The notes under the pieces were generated by a model. That model worked only from the letters and a program-made list of their open reading frames with translations. It made no database searches and was not told the origin of the DNA. Of a stretch of 64,000 nucleotides of DNA, positions 60,101 through 64,000 are shown in pieces. Where the stretch lies: positions 340,777 to 404,776 of the forward strand of contig JACTAT010000268.1 in NCBI GenBank assembly GCA_014526335.1. The letters are read 5' to 3'. How positions within the stretch are numbered: position 1 is the first letter of the stretch; each line of letters starts with the position of its first letter. This stretch comes from Chrysaora quinquecirrha (taxonomy: Eukaryota; Cnidaria; Scyphozoa; Semaeostomeae; Pelagiidae). Both the position numbers and the translations under genes were made by a program.

Positions 60101-63100
60101 ACTAGCTAACTGAAAAAGCAGGAAAATAAACAGTGACTATGAACCATGAACTAGGAGCTGTGAACTTTGAACTTTGAACTAAGTACAGTGGCAGGGAAAT
60201 AATGGGCAAGACTTAAAACTATGAACTACGAACTATGAACTATGAACTGCGAACTATGAACTATGAACTAACTGTAGTGGCAGGGAAATAATGGGCAAGA
60301 CTTTAAACTATGAACTACGAACTATGAACTACGAACTACGAACTATTCAACTATGAACGATTATCTGGATTATAGGAAATTTGAATTATAGTTTTTCAGC
60401 TACAGTTTTTCTAATCTGCTTTCTTTTTTTTTAATCATTTTCTTTTGTGCTGGTAACAAAACGGCCAAATTTAAAAGAAAATGTAACTAAGACAAACCAA
60501 CTCTTAAAAAACGCAAACGCGATAAGTTAAGCCTACATATCATCGGGAATACTAATAGCAAATACGCTAAAAGATTAAAGACTAAATACTTATGATATAC
60601 GGCTACATGTTCAAAACTGAAAGATCTATACACTGCAGTAATGTACTTGAATTGGTTAGATTAACATAACAAATGTTGGGCATGAAATCTGTGCAGAGCT
60701 TGCAGCTGAATAAATTTGGCTCTCTGTAATTCTTTGTCAGGCATTGCTGAAAGTTTTCTACAGTGTTGCTTTTCTTATTTTCATAGATATCTATCATTTG
60801 ATATCTTTTTATAGCCCCATCACTTATTCTTATCTATTCTCTTTTTTAGCCAATCAAAACAAAGCTCCGAAGCAACAGCTAATGCAAAATGTTGTTCATC
60901 CTCGACCAGAAATCGCATATTTCAACCAGGTTGGTCAAATTTACTTTAGATCTAAATCGTTCATCTTTATTATCTCTGCTATCTCTTGCGCTTTAAATGC
61001 GGTCGTAGTCTTTATTCAGACGATTTTTAGAATAAATTTACTCAAAAAACAATCTTTGCTTGAAACCAAGAAAAACATTGGACCTTCACGTTTTAAAAGT
61101 AAGGCATGGTTATATACCAAACATAATCTTCATGCTTCTGCTAGATATATCCTGGTCAATATCTGTATTACGTCTTTTAAACTTTTGGCCTCTCTTTTCA
61201 AAATTTACATCATGCTACAAATTTGACTCCACATTCGAATTCAGTCTATAGTGTTCTTGGTGTTTGTGGCGATGAAAAGATTGAGAAATTGCAAAAAGAT
61301 GCTCAATCACTTTAGACGATGGAATCCCTTATAAATTGTTCATCGATATAAAATCAACATCCCGAAGACTAGAAGCAAAAGAGCTTGCCTCGAAACTAAA
61401 ACTAAGGAGAAAGAAATTTTCGAAAATCTTAGAAACGAGACCTTTGTTTCCGAAGTGTATGCGGCCTATGTGGCCTATACTGCCTCTGGGCCTAAGATGT
61501 TTTCAGAAACTTCCTTCTGAACACATAGTAGCCAAACACGACCCCTTATAAGAGTAGTGCTACAGTAGTTATTCGATTATCCGGCCTACTTGGGACATGC
61601 GATTTTCAAAATGTGTGCGGATAATCCAAAATTCCGTATAATCGAAAATACATAATCACAGCAAAAACCAGTTACAAGCTTACAAGAGTAGCTTTTTAGG
61701 ATTATGTTTCAAACAAAAACTTCTCCGCACACTAGAGTATTGGAGGTTTTAGAGTGATTTTGTGATACTTTCTTGGTTATATTTTGATCTTCAAATGGTT
61801 TGTGCAAAGAGAAATAGAATATTTGCTGAATTATGCTTTCGTAGTTGGACATTTTTGACGGACCGGATAATCGAAGTCCGGATAAACGAGGGGTCGGATA
61901 ATCGAATACTGTAAGTACTATACTGTATTTTCAGATCAGCGGTATTCTAGTCATCATAATTCCTCGAATAAGCGCCCCGACATTCCTTCGATACACGTTT
62001 TTTTATAAGAAACCGGTTTATAAGAAACCTAGAACTAGACACCCAAAAAGTTAAGAAATTTTTAGAACTACGAGGAAGGAGTTTAGAAATTTAAGAAATT
62101 TTTGTGTCAGTTTTCCAACATACTGATTTCACATTTGTGGACGTAGTAATCAATTCTCAAGCATTCCCGTGCAATTTCTCGCACCAGGGTGGGTAATTCC
62201 GTGCAATTTCTCGCACCTGTCAGCAATACTGTATCCCACAGGAGGCTTTTTGTCGTTTCTACTGCAATTTATTTCCATATTATTAGGAAACTGTTAAGAA
62301 ACTTTTAGAACTAGGCCCCGAGCAAGGTTACTTATAAAAAACATGTAGTGGCAACCTGTTGATAGGATGAATCAAGAGGCACCTTTTGCCAATTGCTGCA
62401 AAACATACTTTGACTGATAAATAAACGAATCGAGTAAATACTGTATTAAGAGATAAGTTTATCAGTTTTCTATTTCTTTGGTACATGTGATCTTCATGAA
62501 ATCTTCTTTGTCCAGAATGTTTATTTTTATGCTGAATAAATCTCATGCCTAAATACTGATCAAAACATATACAATATTGACATTATTTGTTCTTTTTTTT
62601 CATTTGTAGCCGAACCCAATGATATCAGGTATTTCAAGTGAGCATGCGCAGCAAGTACCCCCTCCAGCAATACCTGAACAGATGTATGGCATGACTGATA
62701 TGCACCAGGACAGGTCAGTGTATGACTTTTTTGCACAAATTATTTTTTCTGACATTGCTTTTGCTCCAGGACGTAGGAACTGCTAATTACACGCTTTTTT
62801 TTTATAAGGAACCACTTTATAAGGAACCTACATGTAGAAGGCCCGAAAATTTAAAGAACTTATACTACTAAAGAGAAAATCATTAAGGAACTTTTGAATG
62901 TTGAATACTTTTATCACTGCAAATAATCAAGAATTAGAAAGCCGGTTCCATTCATTTGCAGTCGAAAATCACATAGATTGTACGTTAATCATGTATCCAA
63001 TGTTTTTTTGAGTAGTCTCGAGCTTTGCTCACATGCAAATGTCTCTCTTTTATTGTTAAGACCACTGTATGTGCACTTAAAATTAAGGAACTATTAAGGA

Positions 63101-63961
63101 ACTTTTGGAACTACAATTGCCTCAAAAGAGGCCCAAAATAAGGAACTTTAAGAACTAGGCCTTGAGGTAGGTTCCTTATAAAAAAAAAAGCGTGTAGTTG
63201 AATAAGTAACTGCTTATTCGAACTGGGCCGTTTCCGAGCAGGGACCTTGTTCCAAAAGGTACTCGTTGCAAAAATTTAAATAATTGTAGCACTTGTTGAG
63301 TCTTTATTGTTTTTGATACTTCGTGTGAATCGTGTGAAATGTTAATCCAAAGTTGTTTAGACGGGTCCGCAATCAATTTTCCTCAGGGAGCCCGAAGGGC
63401 GGGAGGGAAAACGTGATATTGATGGAAATGTGATTTTTACACGGTGCCGAGGGACAAAATTATCAAGCAAATGTAGTCAAAATTTTATGTTTACCACATA
63501 AAAAGGGTTAAAAGTGTTAATTCTGGTTTTTTTGCCTAGGACAAAAACAAACAAAGCCAATGATATTGATGGACAAGTGCAATTTTATGCATAATATACT
63601 ACAATCTTGGACAAAATATATTGGAACGGCCTAAATAGTTTTGCTATTATCTATTGATTCCCCCTTCTCCCCCGTTACAATGTTGTTTCGTACAAAAGTT
63701 GTCTTGCTCTACTACCAACATTGTTTTGGGGGTAAAAGGGGGGAGAATTGGAGTTATATAAAGTAGAAAATCAATGGAATAGGCCATATTCCTTGGAGAA
63801 AATGCCTTCTTCCAAATATTTTGTCCAAGATTGTAGATCAGATGAATCATATTGGTTTTGTTTGTCTTTTCAGTGCGACTGGGGATTCTCCAGCATCTTC
63901 TGACTTCAACAGTAACATCTATGATGGAGATGATGACTTGGTGATTGATTTACCGGAATGA
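54183..63961 (+). CDS. INO80E: INO80E-like INO80 complex subunit, copy B, 268 aa
   Basis: Ten exons: 54183-54364, 55064-55116, 56160-56206, 56581-56624, 57717-57801, 57933-57974, 59506-59587, 60850-60929, 62610-62713, 63874-63961 (807 nt with TGA); all phases close. INO80E hallmarks: an N-terminal coiled coil ([19 protein letters not shown] and onward, residues about 22-70), [14 protein letters not shown] across the exon 1/2 joint, and the acidic C-terminal tail [12 protein letters not shown]. The family is an accessory subunit of the INO80 chromatin-remodelling complex in the nucleus. Between these ends lie a Ser/Gly/Gln-rich stretch (110-137) and a C3H zinc-like motif, C146-x8-C155-x12-C168-x2-H171, which I do not recall in human INO80E (244 aa). 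The ATG at 54183 follows an acceptor-like TTTGGTTTAG, suggesting a 5'-UTR intron or trans-splicing. Confidence 0.92.
54625..54862. mobile_element. MITE with CTACAATCTTAGACAAAACT ends
   Basis: The ends CTACAATCTTAGACAAAACT and AGTTTTGTCTAAGATTGTAG are perfect inverted repeats. It lies in copy B intron 1, about 260 bp after the exon 1 donor. Copy A keeps only the right tip at 40426-40443, attached to the rearranged block. Confidence 0.8.
55165..55567. mobile_element. TA-flanked MITE with CCGTAAATCCTC ends, copy B
   Basis: The counterpart of 40737-41139, with intact tips CCGTAAATCCTCAAATAAGC and GGATTTACGG, each beside TA. Confidence 0.8.
55918..55998 (-). repeat. tRNA-derived SINE-like fragment, copy B
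   Basis: The same A-box and B-box pair as near 43905-43985 in copy A, with one substitution in the spacer (AGGGAGCC against AGAGAGCC on plus). Confidence 0.6.
57986..58787. mobile_element. Nested MITEs in INO80E-B intron 6
   Basis: The counterpart of 45968-46765: outer CACACGAGAAATTTC / GAAATTTCTCATG ends around an inner AACCCGGG element. Confidence 0.55.
59868..60358. repeat. (ACTATGAACT)n minisatellite, copy B
   Basis: The same higher-order arrangement as 48428-48912; the block terminator reads GCAGGGAAAT in most units instead of GCAGGAAAT. Confidence 0.85.
61561..61913. mobile_element. Pogo/Tigger-like MITE, copy B
   Basis: The counterpart of 50115-50467 with the same ends; it differs by a few substitutions such as CCGTATAATCG against CCGTATAGTCG. 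Confidence 0.7.
61992..62348. mobile_element. MITE with TACACG(T)nATAAGAAACC ends, copy B
   Basis: The counterpart of 50544-50901. The GTGCGATTTCTCGCAC palindromes of copy A read GTGCAATTTCTCGCAC at both sites here, a parallel change in two nearby repeats. Confidence 0.65.
62788..63197. mobile_element. Related MITE, TACACGC(T)nATAAGGAACC variant
   Basis: The left TACACGCTTTTTTTTTATAA and the right TTATAAAAAAAAAAGCGTGTA are inverted. Inner arms use AAGGAAC where the sister family has AAGAAAC. It lies in copy B intron 9, inside the part that is N in copy A. Confidence 0.65.
63376..63585. repeat. Dispersed repeat, copy 2 (CCCGAAGGGCGGGAGGG...)
   Basis: Related to 8860-9055 over about 200 bp, ending in GGACAAGTGCAATTTTATG. 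It lies in copy B intron 9. Confidence 0.55.
63599..63836. mobile_element. MITE with CTACAATCTTGGACAAAATA ends, copy B
   Basis: The counterpart of 52138-52416 without the 41-bp internal duplication. Confidence 0.8.
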
Positions 63962-64000
63962 AACACATTTCGTCGCAATGGACTTAACATTTGGTCCAGT

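Noticed and set aside
60744..61226. A 160-codon frame with hydrophobic stretches in copy B (and 49298-49780 in copy A)
   Set aside because: Only the middle (60850-60929) is exon 8; the hydrophobic ends are intronic read-through past good splice sites.

Overview
This is a window of an intron-rich invertebrate (metazoan) genome, AT-rich and packed with short inverted-repeat DNA transposons. All genes have many GT-AG introns of about 0.2 to 2 kb and are clear animal orthologues. I cannot name the phylum; a sponge, cnidarian, tunicate or other soft-bodied invertebrate would fit. Almost every open frame outside the spliced exons is a shadow, an intron or repeat translation.

Layout. (1) 593-11034, plus strand: a seven-exon gene for an 835-residue C3HC4 RING-finger protein, with introns filled by non-autonomous transposons and an (AACT)n array. 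(2) 11035-13316: convergent intergenic DNA holding a near-perfect 420-bp palindromic element. (3) 13317-34742, minus strand: a 21-exon FTSJ3/SPB1-type pre-rRNA 2'-O-ribose methyltransferase, with the complete K-D-K-E tetrad; its introns hold a polypurine minisatellite, pentanucleotide arrays, SINE-like pieces and foldback elements. (4) From 34.77 kb to the end: two tandem, near-identical copies of an INO80E-like gene (INO80 chromatin-remodelling complex subunit E), plus strand, about 11.4 kb apart. Copy B (54183-63961) is complete: ten exons, 268 codons. Copy A (35019-52541) has lost the 3' half of its first coding exon, which is replaced by a 3-kb inverted satellite array. It also carries a 1.9-kb element, a 2.4-kb DNA transposon and a 5'-truncated LINE that copy B lacks, and an 885-bp run of N. 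The differences I found between shared exons are synonymous. Two haplotypes placed end to end by the assembler explain this at least as well as a real tandem duplication.

Main points for a second look: a C3H zinc motif of the INO80D/KANSL2 type inside an INO80E protein; the 2.4-kb transposon with about 340-bp terminal inverted repeats, whose only ORF looks like a PIN/FEN-type nuclease rather than a known transposase; the 200-bp satellite arranged as a giant palindrome; and the A/B copy structure.

The three genes do not form a pathway. FTSJ3 (nucleolar ribosome biogenesis) and INO80E (chromatin remodelling) are divergent neighbours with only 276 bp between their start codons, so a shared promoter region is possible. 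Exon borders were derived by hand from splice consensus, reading-phase closure and remembered family conservation; no database search was run.
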